A stretch of DNA of 64,000 nt from Undibacterium sp. (GCF_030651495.1 NZ_JAUSFI010000110.1:31430-95429), one strand, 5' to 3'; counted from the first letter of the stretch, positions 32,609 to 42,051 are shown. Made by a program: numbers and translations. Notes: generated from the letters alone by a model not told the origin.

Positions 32609-33365
32609 ATGAACACTTTAATTCAAAAAACAGATTTTTGTTTTTATTGAGTCCGGGGAAATTCGTACCTGTGTTTGTCATATCACCGTTATTACTACTG
32701 CCACCGAGGTCGCACACGTGTAATGGCGGTGTTTGATATGGGGGTAGCGTTGGTTGCGTAATGGTTGTGTACACTTGGCTGATGAGGAAAACGTCTAAAT
32801 TTTTTGGCAGTTTTTCGCTGTTAGTGATGTGTTGAAAAATATGATCTGAAGGTAACCTAGTTTTTGTTCTCAGACTTACTATCGTAGCAACCCCGTCTAT
32901 TTAGCGTGGCATCGTGATGATAATCAGGCGGTGTTAAGCCTTTTGTACATTGCATTAAGGTATGTTTTTGCGGATAATCAGTTGCTTGAAGTGAATGAAC
33001 TGTTTATTAAACGATTTGGGGGATGCTATGTTTGATAATTTTAATACTCCAGTTGCCATATCAGTTTTGTTAGATCATGCAAATGAGTTCAATAAAACGG
33101 GTTCGCTGATTTTTAACCCGAGAGTTGAATAATTTAGCGGGGCGCTGTAAGTATATTGCAACGCCTGAGATGGGAATTTTTTCAAGCGACCCGGAAAATA
33201 CCTGACGGTGTAAGAAACGTACAAATTGAAGCTAGAATTGAGATGCGGATGGTAGCAAAAATGAAAGAATTTGAGAATCCTGACCGTATTCGTGCTGCAT
33301 TGCTTTCGGATGGCGTTATTCTTGAGGGCAAAGCTGGCGGTGTGACCGGGTTGCGTGGGATATAG
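32609..33365 (+). pseudogene. cysS: Decayed cysteinyl-tRNA synthetase gene (cysS)
   Basis: No long frame is open, but successive fragments in shifting frames spell CysS in order. They are NTLI then KKQ...GEIRTCVCHITV (32612-32690; intact GEVRMYVCGITV), a one-base shift, CHRGRTRVMAVFDM (32699-32740; intact CHLGHARVMVVFDM), TAA at 32759, then directly NGC...DEENV and SDVLKN (32760-32845; the KMSKS region, broken by TAA at 32796). After that come YYRSNPV...LLYIALR (32877-32970), FDNFNTPVAISVLLD (33031-33075), RELNNLAG (33119-33142) and IEARIEMR...DRIRAALL to TAG 33365. About 210 residues carrying the zinc-binding catalytic core are missing. The edges of the feature are approximate. The position next to alkA and accA is where I expect cysS in related genomes. 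Confidence 0.9.
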
Positions 33366-33370
33366 GCAAA

Positions 33371-34018
33371 ATGGATAAGTCTTTGAATGATTTAGCAAAC
33401 ATGCCACAACTTCCCGAATATTGGGAAATGGCAAAAAATGAATTAATGAAGCGTGACAGAATCATGCGCAAACTAATTCCTCAGTTTGGGGATTTGTATT
33501 TAATTGGGCACAATGACTCCTTTACCACTTTGACGCGATCGATTGTTGCTCAACAGATTTCTGGGAAATCGGCAAACTTGCTTTGGCAAAAATTCTTAGA
33601 AATTTGTCCTAAGGCGACACCAATGCAAGTAATTAAGGCCGGTGCAGAGAAACTTGTCGCTTGCGGACTATCCAGAAGAAAAACAGAGTATATTCTCGAC
33701 CTGGCAGAACACTTCAAAGAAAAAAGAGTGCATGTCGATCAATGGGATGAAATGACAGATGAGGATGTTATCTCTGAGCTAATGCAAATTCGTGGCATTG
33801 GACGCTGGACAGCAGAGATGTTTTTGATATTTAATTTGCTCCGTCCAAATATTTTGCCTTTGGATGATCCTAGTCTTCTTAAGGGTATTAGTTTGAACTA
33901 TTTTTCGGGCGAACCAGTTTCACGCAGCGACATAAGAGAGGTGGCTGCTAACTGGGAGCCGTGGCGCACTGTCGCTACTTGGTATTTATGGCGTAGCCTT
34001 GATCCTGTGGTACTTTAG
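33371..34018 (+). CDS. alkA: DNA-3-methyladenine glycosylase II (AlkA-type, HhH-GPD)
   Basis: The 215-residue base-excision glycosylase has the helix-hairpin-helix ELMQIRGIGRWTAEMFLIF. The following LPLDD holds the catalytic aspartate of the HhH-GPD family. It removes alkylated purines. It lacks the extra N-terminal domain of E. coli AlkA, like many short bacterial versions. It starts five bases after the cysS remnant. Confidence 0.9.
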   Translation: MDKSLNDLANMPQLPEYWEMAKNELMKRDRIMRKLIPQFGDLYLIGHNDSFTTLTRSIVAQQISGKSANLLWQKFLEICPKATPMQVIKAGAEKLVACGLSRRKTEYILDLAEHFKEKRVHVDQWDEMTDEDVISELMQIRGIGRWTAEMFLIFNLLRPNILPLDDPSLLKGISLNYFSGEPVSRSDIREVAANWEPWRTVATWYLWRSLDPVVL

Positions 34019-34072
34019 TTTAATAAGAAGTTAACCATTTTTTTAACTCGTGTTGTATCTGAAGGAGGCACG

Positions 34073-35047
34073 ATGTCTAAAACGACATTCCTAGGCTTTG
34101 AGCAATCCATCTCAGAACTAGAAACAAAAATTGAAGAATTACGCTTTGTACAAGATGACTCGGCAGTAGATATTTCTGAAGAGATTGATAGGCTTTCTAA
34201 AAAAAGTCAAATGCTCACCAAGGATATTTACGCTAAGTTGACTCCGTGGCAAGTATCTCAAATTTCACGCCATCCGCAACGCCCATATACCTTGGACTAT
34301 GTGAGTCAGATATTTACTGATTTCCATGAGTTGCACGGTGACCGTAGTTTTGCTGACGATTTGGCCATTGTTGGTGGTCTCGCTCGTTTTAATGGGCAAG
34401 CATGCATGATAATTGGGCATCAAAAAGGCCGCGACACGAAAGAGCGCGCATTGCGTAACTTTGGCATGCCAAAACCAGAGGGGTATCGTAAGGCGATGCG
34501 CCTGATGAAGTTGGCGGAGAAGTTTAATATACCTGTTTTTACGTTTGTTGATACCACTGGTGCTTGGCCAGGGATTGACGCCGAAGAACGGGGGCAGTCA
34601 GAAGCGATTGGTCATAATTTATATGTTATGGCTGAACTTAAGGTACCGTTAATCGCCACAATTATTGGCGAGGGTGGATCTGGCGGTGCGTTAGCACTTG
34701 CAGTCGGTGATGCGGTACTAATGTTGCAATACGCTACTTATTCTGTCATTTCGCCAGAAGGATGTGCATCCATTTTGTGGAAAACATCTGATCGTGCTGC
34801 TGATGCTGCAGAGGCCTTGGGTTTAACCGCCCATAGATTAAAAGCGATGGGCTTGATTGATAAAATTATCAATGAGCCTTTGGGTGGCGCCCATCGAGAT
34901 ACTAAACAAATGTGCGCACTTGTAAAACGTGCTTTGGCTGATACCTTACGTCAATTTCAAGGCGTTAAGACTAAAGACCTGCTTACTGCTCGTCATGAAA
35001 AACTAATGAACTATGGAAAATTCAAGGAAACTAAATTGGCTGAGTGA
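34073..35047 (+). CDS. accA: Acetyl-CoA carboxylase carboxyltransferase subunit alpha
   Basis: AccA with AccD moves CO2 from biotin to acetyl-CoA to form malonyl-CoA, the first committed step of fatty acid synthesis. The 324-residue protein has [37 protein letters not shown] and [11 protein letters not shown], all standard. GAAGGAGG lies just before the ATG. Its stop overlaps the GTG start of tilS (GTGA). Confidence 0.97.
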   Translation: MSKTTFLGFEQSISELETKIEELRFVQDDSAVDISEEIDRLSKKSQMLTKDIYAKLTPWQVSQISRHPQRPYTLDYVSQIFTDFHELHGDRSFADDLAIVGGLARFNGQACMIIGHQKGRDTKERALRNFGMPKPEGYRKAMRLMKLAEKFNIPVFTFVDTTGAWPGIDAEERGQSEAIGHNLYVMAELKVPLIATIIGEGGSGGALALAVGDAVLMLQYATYSVISPEGCASILWKTSDRAADAAEALGLTAHRLKAMGLIDKIINEPLGGAHRDTKQMCALVKRALADTLRQFQGVKTKDLLTARHEKLMNYGKFKETKLAE

Positions 35048-36438
35048 TTTCAGTGAGAAATAACGATACCCTGCTAAAGCAGCAATTTGCAGAAACATTA
35101 TCGACTATTATTGCAGATCGGGTTAATGATTTCATTCATCACGGTATAGCTATTGCTTATAGCGGTGGGCTCGATTCAGCTGTTTTATTATCACTTGTCG
35201 CAGAATTTTGCCGTGAAAAAGACATTCCCGTTTTTGCATTTCACATTCATCATGGCTTAAGTCCAAATGCAGATAGTTGGCTCGAGCACTGTAAGTTAGT
35301 TTGTGAGCAGGCAAATATCTGTTTCGAAGCGAAGGAAGTTTACGTAAGCAAGGAAGCCAAAGACGGAATTGAGTCTGCAGCGCGAACTTCGCGCTACAGT
35401 GCCTTGGGTAAATTATGTTCCCATTATCAATTGCCCTTGATTTTGACTGCGCACCATCAGGATGATCAGGCTGAGACTCTGCTTCTGCAACTTTTGCGTG
35501 GGTCTGGCGTTTCTGGGCTTTCGGGTATGGACCCATTTAATCACGCTCCTGCATTGCTTGGAACGAATGATGTATTACTCGCCAGGCCTTTGCTGGGACA
35601 GACTAAAAATGCCTTGTTATCTTATGCAGAAAAAAATGCAATTAAATATATTGAAGACGAATCTAACTTTGATCTTCGATATGTAAGAAACGCGTTGCGG
35701 CATGAAGTCATGCCGGTATTGTCAAAAATATCCCAAAACTACACGGTATGCCTTGCTAGAAGCGCCCAGCATTTACAGGCCGCTAACCGTTTGCTTTTAG
35801 AACTTGCTCAACTAGACTTAATAAAGTGTAAGCAAGATGATGCATTGGACATCGAAAAGATGCGTCAAATTGGCAATGATAGAGTAAATAATCTGTTACG
35901 TTTCTGGTTTTCGAGTTTAGGCGTTCGCATGCCTTCTACCGCTAGATTAGCAGAAATGTGTAGTCAGCTTTTTGATGCTAGAGATGATGCGCAGGTAACA
36001 ATCTATCACGATCAATTAGCGATACATCGATATAAAAATAAAATATATGCGGTTTCAATACCGTTAAAAGAGCGCGCGTCTATTAATCCATTGGAATTTT
36101 TTTGGAGTGGGGAGGATGTCATATATTTTCCGGCATTTTCTGGCAGTTTACATTTTGAGCCGGCAACATATGGCGTAACCGAAGATTGGTTAAAACAACA
36201 AAAATTGAGTCTGCGTATGCGTGAAGGTGGAGAACGATTAAAACTCGCTCCAAACCGATCTACACGCGATATTAAAAGTCATTTTCAGTCATTAAAAATT
36301 CCATTTTGGCAAAGAGAGCGACTCCCATTTTTGCATGTCAAAAATCAGTTATTACATGCTGCATGGGTGGGGACGAATGCTGAATTGTGTCAAGTTGATG
36401 CCAATAAATTAGTTAATTTCAGATGGCAAGCTGATTAA
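35044..36438 (+). CDS. tilS: tRNA(Ile)-lysidine synthase
   Basis: TilS attaches lysine to C34 of the tRNA-Ile with CAU anticodon, changing decoding from AUG to AUA. The PP-loop [14 protein letters not shown] lies near residue 39, with HIHHGLS and [20 protein letters not shown]-terminal TilS domains follow ([20 protein letters not shown]). The start is GTG 35044, overlapping the accA stop. The protein has 464 residues. Confidence 0.95.
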   Translation: MISVRNNDTLLKQQFAETLSTIIADRVNDFIHHGIAIAYSGGLDSAVLLSLVAEFCREKDIPVFAFHIHHGLSPNADSWLEHCKLVCEQANICFEAKEVYVSKEAKDGIESAARTSRYSALGKLCSHYQLPLILTAHHQDDQAETLLLQLLRGSGVSGLSGMDPFNHAPALLGTNDVLLARPLLGQTKNALLSYAEKNAIKYIEDESNFDLRYVRNALRHEVMPVLSKISQNYTVCLARSAQHLQAANRLLLELAQLDLIKCKQDDALDIEKMRQIGNDRVNNLLRFWFSSLGVRMPSTARLAEMCSQLFDARDDAQVTIYHDQLAIHRYKNKIYAVSIPLKERASINPLEFFWSGEDVIYFPAFSGSLHFEPATYGVTEDWLKQQKLSLRMREGGERLKLAPNRSTRDIKSHFQSLKIPFWQRERLPFLHVKNQLLHAAWVGTNAELCQVDANKLVNFRWQAD

Positions 36439-36481
36439 TTTTAATAGAATATAGTTTTTTGTATAAAAAAGGATAGGTAAA

Positions 36482-37189
36482 ATGACAAGGCAAATCGTTC
36501 TTGATACCGAGACGACCGGCTTAAATGCAAGAACAGGCGACAGAATTATAGAAATAGGCTGTGTTGAGCTTGTCGATAGAAAGTTGACTGGTAGTAATTT
36601 TCATTGTTATATTAATCCCGAGCGTAATTCGGAAGATGGCGCATTGGCAGTCCACGGATTAACAACAGAATTTTTGAGTGACAAGCCAAAATTTGCAGAA
36701 ATTATCAAAGAGTTTCAGGATTATGTTCATGGAGCAGAAATTGTTATCCATAATGCGCCATTTGATGTCGGATTTTTAAATGCAGAATTTACGCGACTTG
36801 GTTTTCCACTTTTTAATGAGTATGTAAGTCATATTACCGACACCTTGGTACAAGCCAAGGAATTGCATCCGGGAAAACGGAATTCTCTAGATGCATTGTG
36901 TGTTCGATACGAAATATCGAATTCGCACAGAAAACTACATGGCGCGCTATTAGACGCTGAGCTATTGGCAGACGTTTTTTTAGCAATGTCACGCGGTCAG
37001 AATAGTTTCTCTATCGAAGTTCAAGAAGAAAATAAAATAGAGATAATACCGGAAATCATTTCCGACGCTCCTTTCGATGACATTCTGATTTGTCATGCAC
37101 AAGGAAGCGAATTGGCTGATCATGAATTATTGCTATCCATCTTAGACAAAGAAATTCGCGGTCAAAGTATTTGGCATTTACCTCAATAA
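36482..37189 (+). CDS. dnaQ: DNA polymerase III epsilon subunit (proofreading exonuclease)
   Basis: DnaQ gives 3'-5' proofreading to the replicative polymerase. The DEDDh catalytic residues are visible: LDTETTGL (Asp8, Glu10), HNAPFDVGFLN and HGALLDAELLADV. The 235-residue length and a C-terminal tail after residue 175 fit an epsilon subunit that binds the alpha subunit. Confidence 0.94.
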   Translation: MTRQIVLDTETTGLNARTGDRIIEIGCVELVDRKLTGSNFHCYINPERNSEDGALAVHGLTTEFLSDKPKFAEIIKEFQDYVHGAEIVIHNAPFDVGFLNAEFTRLGFPLFNEYVSHITDTLVQAKELHPGKRNSLDALCVRYEISNSHRKLHGALLDAELLADVFLAMSRGQNSFSIEVQEENKIEIIPEIISDAPFDDILICHAQGSELADHELLLSILDKEIRGQSIWHLPQ

Positions 37190-37375
37190 ATTGAAAATAG
37201 GTCTTTGATTTTAAATCAAATCATGGATTTTTTCTATCGTCCCGTTGATGGGGCGATTCACGTCTTATTTCTCAAATCTCTTTTCCAGATTGTTTCAGCT
37301 AAGTTAACGCTGTTGCCATTTTGGTCTACGTCTACTGTCGCTTCTTATCTATTTTCAAAAAATCGTCTTTTTTTC

Positions 37376-37402
37376 TAAAGTTTTTGAAATTCCAGCCGTT
37401 AT
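37376..37402 (+). promoter_or_regulatory. Sigma-28 (FliA)-type promoter sequence, distal copy before flhDC
   Basis: TAAAGTTT-N11-GCCGTTAT matches the FliA consensus TAAAGTTT-N11-GCCGATAA at 14 of 16 positions with exact spacing. It points toward flhD, whose start is about 350 bases downstream. Confidence 0.55.
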
Positions 37403-37445
37403 AAAATTATTAGAAATTATATTAATTTATTTTTTATATTTACCC

Positions 37446-37472
37446 TAAAGTTTTCTTTTTTTTTGTCGTTAA
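37446..37472 (+). promoter_or_regulatory. Sigma-28 (FliA)-type promoter sequence, proximal copy before flhDC
   Basis: TAAAGTTT-N11-GTCGTTAA matches the FliA consensus at 14 of 16 positions, with exact spacing and a complete -35. It lies 70 bases after the first copy and about 280 bases before flhD. Confidence 0.55.
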
Positions 37473-37604
37473 TACTAATAACTATAAAAAATGTATAAAA
37501 AGTTTTTCTAAGTTCTTGTTTATGCTATGTTTTTTTATTAGTCATTAACTTTAAGTAAATTCTCTATTTCTGTAAATTTTATTTTACAGATGTCAAATTG
37601 CAGC

Positions 37605-37632
37605 TTGTAGGTAAAATTCCTACAGGTATATT
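37605..37632 (+). promoter_or_regulatory. Candidate sigma-70 promoter and operator dyad for flhDC
   Basis: TTGTAG and TATATT are separated by 16 bp. The -35 overlaps the perfect dyad TGTAGG-N7-CCTACA, a possible repressor or activator site. The leader to flhD would be about 110 bases. Confidence 0.4.
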
Positions 37633-37751
37633 CCGTATATTCTCAATATATTTTCAGAATTTAGCCTATACACTGGTATTTTTCTTGGTCCCACAATGTA
37701 TCTCACTGGCAATGAAGCTTGGCCAGGTTAAACCGGATGGAGGGTAGGGAA

Positions 37752-38069
37752 ATGACACCAAATGATATGATGGCCGAGATTCGCGATGCCAATTTAAGCT
37801 ATCTGATGCTTGCCCAGCAGATGATCCGTGCCGATAAGCCTACAGCCATATTTCGCCTCGGTATTGGTAAGGAAATTGCAGATCTGATTGAAGGCTTGAA
37901 TAATTCTCAAATCCTGAAACTTGCAGGATCGAATATGATGTTGGCCAGATTTCGCTTCGAAGACAGCGCAATATTGTGCATGCTCACAAACTATAACAAA
38001 GAGCGCTCGCTCGCGCATTCTCATGCAGCCATTTTGATGGCGGGGCAAGCAGTTGAAGAGATCAATTAA
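37752..38069 (+). CDS. flhD: Flagellar transcriptional activator FlhD
   Basis: FlhD forms the FlhD4C2 complex that activates class II flagellar promoters. The start MTPNDMMAEIRDANLSYLML aligns with the family pattern INLSYLLLAQ. The frame is open from 37719, but ATG 37752 has AGGGA before it and gives 105 residues, the usual length. It begins the flagellar island and is followed by flhC. Confidence 0.94.
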   Translation: MTPNDMMAEIRDANLSYLMLAQQMIRADKPTAIFRLGIGKEIADLIEGLNNSQILKLAGSNMMLARFRFEDSAILCMLTNYNKERSLAHSHAAILMAGQAVEEIN

Positions 38070-38110
38070 ATATTTTCTCATTGTGACTTTGATAAAAATA
38101 GGTGAAGAAA

Positions 38111-38665
38111 ATGGCAAATAAAAGCGTGGTGAATGAGGCGCATGAGATACAACTTGCAATCGATCTTGTTAATTTGGGTGCTCGATTGCAACTTCTTGAG
38201 TCTGAGACGTCACTCTCGCGCGAGCGTTTGCTTAAAATTTACAAAGAACTAAAGGGTGTTTCGCCGCCAAAAGGAATGTTGCCTTTTTCTACAGATTGGT
38301 TTGTTACTTGGCAACCGAATATTCATTCTTCATTATTCATGAATATTCACAAGTATTTACATGAGCATGCTGGAGTTATCGGTATAGAGGCTGTTGTTAA
38401 AGCATACCGTTTATATTTGGAGCAATTTCCTACTCCTATTGGCGAAGAGCCTGTATTGTCAATGACGCGGGCATGGACGTTGGTTAGATTTTTTGAAGGC
38501 AAAATGTTAGCGTTTGTTAAATGTAATAAATGTGGAGGGCAATTTGTTGCACATACGTTGGATTTGCATGATCATTATGCTTGCGGTTTATGTAATGTCC
38601 CTTCGCGTGCAGGTAAAACAAAAAAACTGAGGGAGTTGGAGTCATCAATGGCCATGGTTGCATAA
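38111..38665 (+). CDS. flhC: Flagellar transcriptional activator FlhC
   Basis: FlhC is the DNA-binding partner of FlhD. The 184-residue protein starts MANKSVVNEAHEIQLAIDL and holds the zinc site KCNKCGGQFVAH with CGLCNVPSRAGK (four cysteines). PFSTDWFVTWQPNIHSSLF is a family block. ATG 38111 is preferred over the in-frame GTG 38102, since AGGTGAAG precedes it. Confidence 0.95.
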   Translation: MANKSVVNEAHEIQLAIDLVNLGARLQLLESETSLSRERLLKIYKELKGVSPPKGMLPFSTDWFVTWQPNIHSSLFMNIHKYLHEHAGVIGIEAVVKAYRLYLEQFPTPIGEEPVLSMTRAWTLVRFFEGKMLAFVKCNKCGGQFVAHTLDLHDHYACGLCNVPSRAGKTKKLRELESSMAMVA

Positions 38666-38689
38666 TGAGAGTTATTTTTTGGAGCAGAC

Positions 38690-39493
38690 TTGAGTATAGG
38701 ATCAAAGAATAACAATGAAAGTTGTACTGAGAAGACACATTCATATATATCTCCAGCAATTCAAGCTTTATTTTTGCAGATCGCTAGCCTAGTTCTTTGT
38801 TTATTTTTCTCATTGTTACTTATCGTTGTTTCGATAGATCCTCCTTCAATAATTATTTATGTTTTTGCTCAGGCTGCTCTTGCAGCCTTTTTGACTTTTT
38901 TGCGAGGTCTGGATTGGTGGTGGTGCATTATTCAATTTTTTTTTCCAATTTTGATATTGATTTTTCTGTTCGCTGAAATTCCTTCCCATTACTATTTGGT
39001 AGTTTTTGTGGCGTTGGCCTTGCTATATTGGTCTACTTTCAGAACACAAGTTCCTTACTACCCATCAAAAATTTCTCTACTACCTACTCTCCTTAGCTTG
39101 TTGCCTTCCGATAGAAATATTAATTTTGTGGACATTGGTAGTGGCTTGGGAGGGATGTTAATTCACGTATCTAAAATCAGGCCAGAATCTCATTTTGTAG
39201 GAATAGAGATAGCTCCTTTGCCATGGGTTATCAGTTATTTAAGGGGGAAATTCGTTCAATCGAAAGTACGATTCAATCTAGGAAATTATGAGAAAGCGAA
39301 CTTTGGTGATTATGATGTGGTGTTCGCTTACTTATCTCCTGCCGTAATGTCTGCGGTATGGGTGAAGGCTAAATCTGAAATGAAGCCAGGATCACTATTG
39401 TTAAGTTATGAATTTATCATTCCAAATGTTACGCCAGATTTTCATATTAATATAACTCCTAACGATCCTATTCTTTACGTATGGCGCATATAA
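38690..39493 (+). CDS. Membrane-bound class I SAM methyltransferase, unknown target
   Basis: The N-terminal half has four hydrophobic segments (about residues 25-50, 54-75, 77-98 and 101-117). The C-terminal half is a Rossmann methyltransferase fold with the SAM motif FVDIGSGLGGMLIHVSK near residue 143 and the acidic site VGIEIAPLPWV. The start is TTG 38690, supported by GGAG five bases upstream. The substrate cannot be read. Its place between flhC and motA suggests co-expression with motility genes; it is not a known core flagellar protein. It could modify a membrane or surface molecule. Confidence 0.65.
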   Translation: MSIGSKNNNESCTEKTHSYISPAIQALFLQIASLVLCLFFSLLLIVVSIDPPSIIIYVFAQAALAAFLTFLRGLDWWWCIIQFFFPILILIFLFAEIPSHYYLVVFVALALLYWSTFRTQVPYYPSKISLLPTLLSLLPSDRNINFVDIGSGLGGMLIHVSKIRPESHFVGIEIAPLPWVISYLRGKFVQSKVRFNLGNYEKANFGDYDVVFAYLSPAVMSAVWVKAKSEMKPGSLLLSYEFIIPNVTPDFHINITPNDPILYVWRI

Positions 39494-39641
39494 TAGGATA
39501 CGTAAAAAGTATTCTGTCAGCAATATTTAAGATTAACGTGCCATTATTAAAACTTCGTTTAAGTTTAAATTGATTTTTAGTGGTTAATTGTTTTGTGTAT
39601 TTAATTTATTTGTGTTTGGAATTTTCTAAGGAGTCTTAGCC

Positions 39642-40502
39642 GTGTTAGTTATCGTTGGCTATATTGTTGTGATGGGATCAGTTTTTGGCGGGTTTGTTAT
39701 GTCTGGCGGACATTTGGCCGTGTTGTTTCAACCACTTGAATTGTTAATGATTGGTGGTGCGGCAGTTGGTGCGTCTTTGGTCGGAAATACTGGGAAAACC
39801 TTGAAAGCTTCTTTGAAGGCGTTACCAGGCGTACTCAAAGGTTCCAAATATACAAAGGCGCTTTACATGGAGTTAATGACTATGCTCTTTGATGTGCTGA
39901 CAAAAATACGGAAAGAAGGGTTGATGTCGATTGAAGGGGATATAGAAAAGACAGAGGAAAGTCCGCTGTTTAGTAAGTATCCTTTGATTGTGTCGGATCA
40001 TCATATGATGGAGTTTATAAGCGATTATTTGCGCCTTATGGTTTCCGGAAATATGGATGCATTTCAAATTGAAAATCTGATGGATAATGAATTGGATACG
40101 CATCATCATGAGGCGTCTGGTCCTGCGCATTTTATTGCGAAATTGGGTGATGGATTGCCTGCATTTGGTATTGTTGCAGCAGTAATGGGGGTGGTGCATA
40201 CAATGGAGTCCGTAGGTATTCCTCCTGCTGAATTAGGTATATTGATTGCACATGCACTCGTTGGAACTTTTTTGGGTATTCTGTTGGCATATGGTTTTGT
40301 TGGTCCGTTGTCGGGTTTGATGGAGCAACAACTAGACGAATCTGCTAAAACTTTTCAATGTATAAAAGTGACCTTGCTCGCGAGTTTGAATGGATACGCG
40401 CCGGCACTTGCAGTTGAATTTGGTAGAAAAGTGCTTTACTCGACAGAGCGACCTACTTTCAGTGAATTGGAAGAACATATTAAGCAGTCTAAGTCCAAAT
40501 AA
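39642..40502 (+). CDS. motA: Flagellar stator protein MotA
   Basis: MotA with MotB forms the proton channel that drives the motor. Four transmembrane helices are visible (VIVGYIVVMGSVFGGFVMSG at the start; GLPAFGIVAAVMGVVHTM and LVGTFLGILLAYGFVGPL later). The cytoplasmic loop carries the charged residues that contact FliG. The start is GTG 39642 with AAGGAG upstream. The 286-residue length is normal. Confidence 0.95.
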   Translation: MLVIVGYIVVMGSVFGGFVMSGGHLAVLFQPLELLMIGGAAVGASLVGNTGKTLKASLKALPGVLKGSKYTKALYMELMTMLFDVLTKIRKEGLMSIEGDIEKTEESPLFSKYPLIVSDHHMMEFISDYLRLMVSGNMDAFQIENLMDNELDTHHHEASGPAHFIAKLGDGLPAFGIVAAVMGVVHTMESVGIPPAELGILIAHALVGTFLGILLAYGFVGPLSGLMEQQLDESAKTFQCIKVTLLASLNGYAPALAVEFGRKVLYSTERPTFSELEEHIKQSKSK

Positions 40503-40523
40503 ATGATTTGAACAAAGGCACAT

Positions 40524-41453
40524 ATGGCGAATGAAGAGTTAAGACCGATTATAGTAAAACGGATTAAAAAAGTCGCAGGCGGCCACCATGGTGGAGCTTG
40601 GAAAATTGCATATGCTGATTTTGTGACCGCAATGATGGCTTTTTTCTTATTGATGTGGTTACTTGGTTCGGATGCAAAAGGGAATTTGCAAGGGATAGCC
40701 GAATATTTTAAGACGCCGTTGAAGGTCGCGATGGCTGGTGGAGATGGGAGTGGCGACAGCTCTAGTATTGTCAAAGGAGGAGGTAAGGATTTGAGTCTGC
40801 GAGATGGACAAAGTAAAAAAGGTGATATCGAGGTCAAAAAGAAAAGTTATAACCTTCAGGCGGCAGAAGCTGCACTTGCTAAAGCAGATGCGGAGAGATT
40901 AAAAATATTGAAAAATAAAATAGAGGCTGCGATTGAGTCAAGTCCGGTATTAAAACAATATAAAAAACAGCTTTTATTAGATCTCACAACGGAAGGTTTG
41001 CGAATCCAGATGGTGGATGAGCAGAATCGACCAATGTTTGCGTCCGCCAAAGCTGATCTGCAGTCTTATACTCGAGAAATCCTGCACGAAATAGGGCGTG
41101 CGCTTAATGATGTTCCAAATAGAATCAGTCTCTCTGGGCATACTGATGCAGCACCTTACGGAAGTGGTGAAAAAGGTTATAGCAACTGGGAGCTGTCAGC
41201 TGATCGAGCCAATGCTTCACGCAGAGAGCTAATCTACGGTGGTATGGATGAAACAAAGGTTTTACGAGTAGTGGGACTATCTTCATCGGTTCTATTTGAT
41301 AAAAATGATCCACTTAATCCAATTAATAGAAGGATTAGTATTATCGTGATGAATAAGAAAGCTGAGCTTTCTGCTTCTCAAGATGGTGGGTCAATTGATG
41401 TGGACAATTCTGGAGGGGTAACGGTAGAGTCCATCGACAAAGTAAGTAATTAA
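40524..41453 (+). CDS. motB: Flagellar stator protein MotB
   Basis: MotB anchors the stator to peptidoglycan. GGAWKIAYADFVTAMMAFFLLMWLL holds the proton-carrying aspartate of the single membrane helix. The C-terminal OmpA-like domain reads ISLSGHTDAAPYG and NWELSADRANASRREL. The protein has 309 residues and follows motA by 21 bases. Confidence 0.95.
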   Translation: MANEELRPIIVKRIKKVAGGHHGGAWKIAYADFVTAMMAFFLLMWLLGSDAKGNLQGIAEYFKTPLKVAMAGGDGSGDSSSIVKGGGKDLSLRDGQSKKGDIEVKKKSYNLQAAEAALAKADAERLKILKNKIEAAIESSPVLKQYKKQLLLDLTTEGLRIQMVDEQNRPMFASAKADLQSYTREILHEIGRALNDVPNRISLSGHTDAAPYGSGEKGYSNWELSADRANASRRELIYGGMDETKVLRVVGLSSSVLFDKNDPLNPINRRISIIVMNKKAELSASQDGGSIDVDNSGGVTVESIDKVSN

Positions 41454-41502
41454 GTGCTTGATATCTAGTCGCAAAGTCAAATTGAAAATTGGAATGCTTA
41501 AG

Positions 41503-42051
41503 ATGTCAAAAAAGAAAATGCTAGGTTCTCACGTCAAACAGTTGTTGTCGGGCGTATCTGATCATGGAAATGAACACCTGCTTGAACTTGAAACCGACCT
41601 CGTGCAAACAACTATTCTTCTGGCTGAGGCAATTGAGAAGCTTGGTTCAAGTTTCTTGGCTTTGCACGCGGCAGTATCTAATCAGCAAGAAGAAGTTGAT
41701 CTTCTTATTACATACGGAATAGCCCCAGAAGCTAGTGTAGAACGTCTAAAGTTAATTCAAGGCGATATCGCCTTGCATATAAATAGCGCTGTTACGAGTC
41801 TGCAATTTCAGGATTTGACTAGTCAATTGATTTCCAGAACAGTGCAGCGTAGCGTTGGACTTCGAGAGGTACTAAGTACATTGGGAATAGTTGGTGATGT
41901 TATTCCCCACGACGGGGGGAATAACGAGATTGCTGTTCTCTTGAAAGAAATAACACTTAGGCTGGAAACTCAAAGTATTGAATTAAAGAAGTTGTTGCGT
42001 AAAGCTGTAAATCAAAAACATTTAGATAGTGGTGATATTGAGTTGTTTTAG
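41503..42051 (+). CDS. CheZ-like chemotaxis protein
   Basis: The helical 182-residue protein contains TSLQFQDLTSQLISRTVQR. This matches the CheZ catalytic block, in which an Asp and a Gln four positions later dephosphorylate CheY-P. The rest differs from canonical CheZ (encoded at 50574), and the C-terminus is acidic (SGDIELF), like a CheY-binding tail. It lies just before a CheY-like gene. The start is uncertain: ATG 41503 is chosen, but ATG 41494 or TTG 41458 are possible. Confidence 0.65.
   Translation: MSKKKMLGSHVKQLLSGVSDHGNEHLLELETDLVQTTILLAEAIEKLGSSFLALHAAVSNQQEEVDLLITYGIAPEASVERLKLIQGDIALHINSAVTSLQFQDLTSQLISRTVQRSVGLREVLSTLGIVGDVIPHDGGNNEIAVLLKEITLRLETQSIELKKLLRKAVNQKHLDSGDIELF

Larger units (their letters stand above)
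37190..37751 (+). other. Long AT-rich non-coding region before flhD
   Basis: About 560 bases with no credible frame. It holds two sigma-28-like promoter sequences, a sigma-70-like promoter and two dyads (CTGTAAA-N6-TTTACAG at 37570-37589 and TGTAGG-N7-CCTACA at 37606-37624), described separately. A short palindrome TTTGATTT-T-AAATCAAA just after dnaQ may be a weak terminator. The size and motif density suggest the control region of the flagellar master operon. Confidence 0.6.

Noticed and set aside
33156..33365. 69-codon frame that looks like a small protein
   Set aside because: It is the remaining C-terminal part of the decayed cysS gene, not an independent gene.
40436..40837. 133-codon minus-strand frame opposite motB
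   Set aside because: It lies opposite the conserved membrane part of motB and shows only biased composition.
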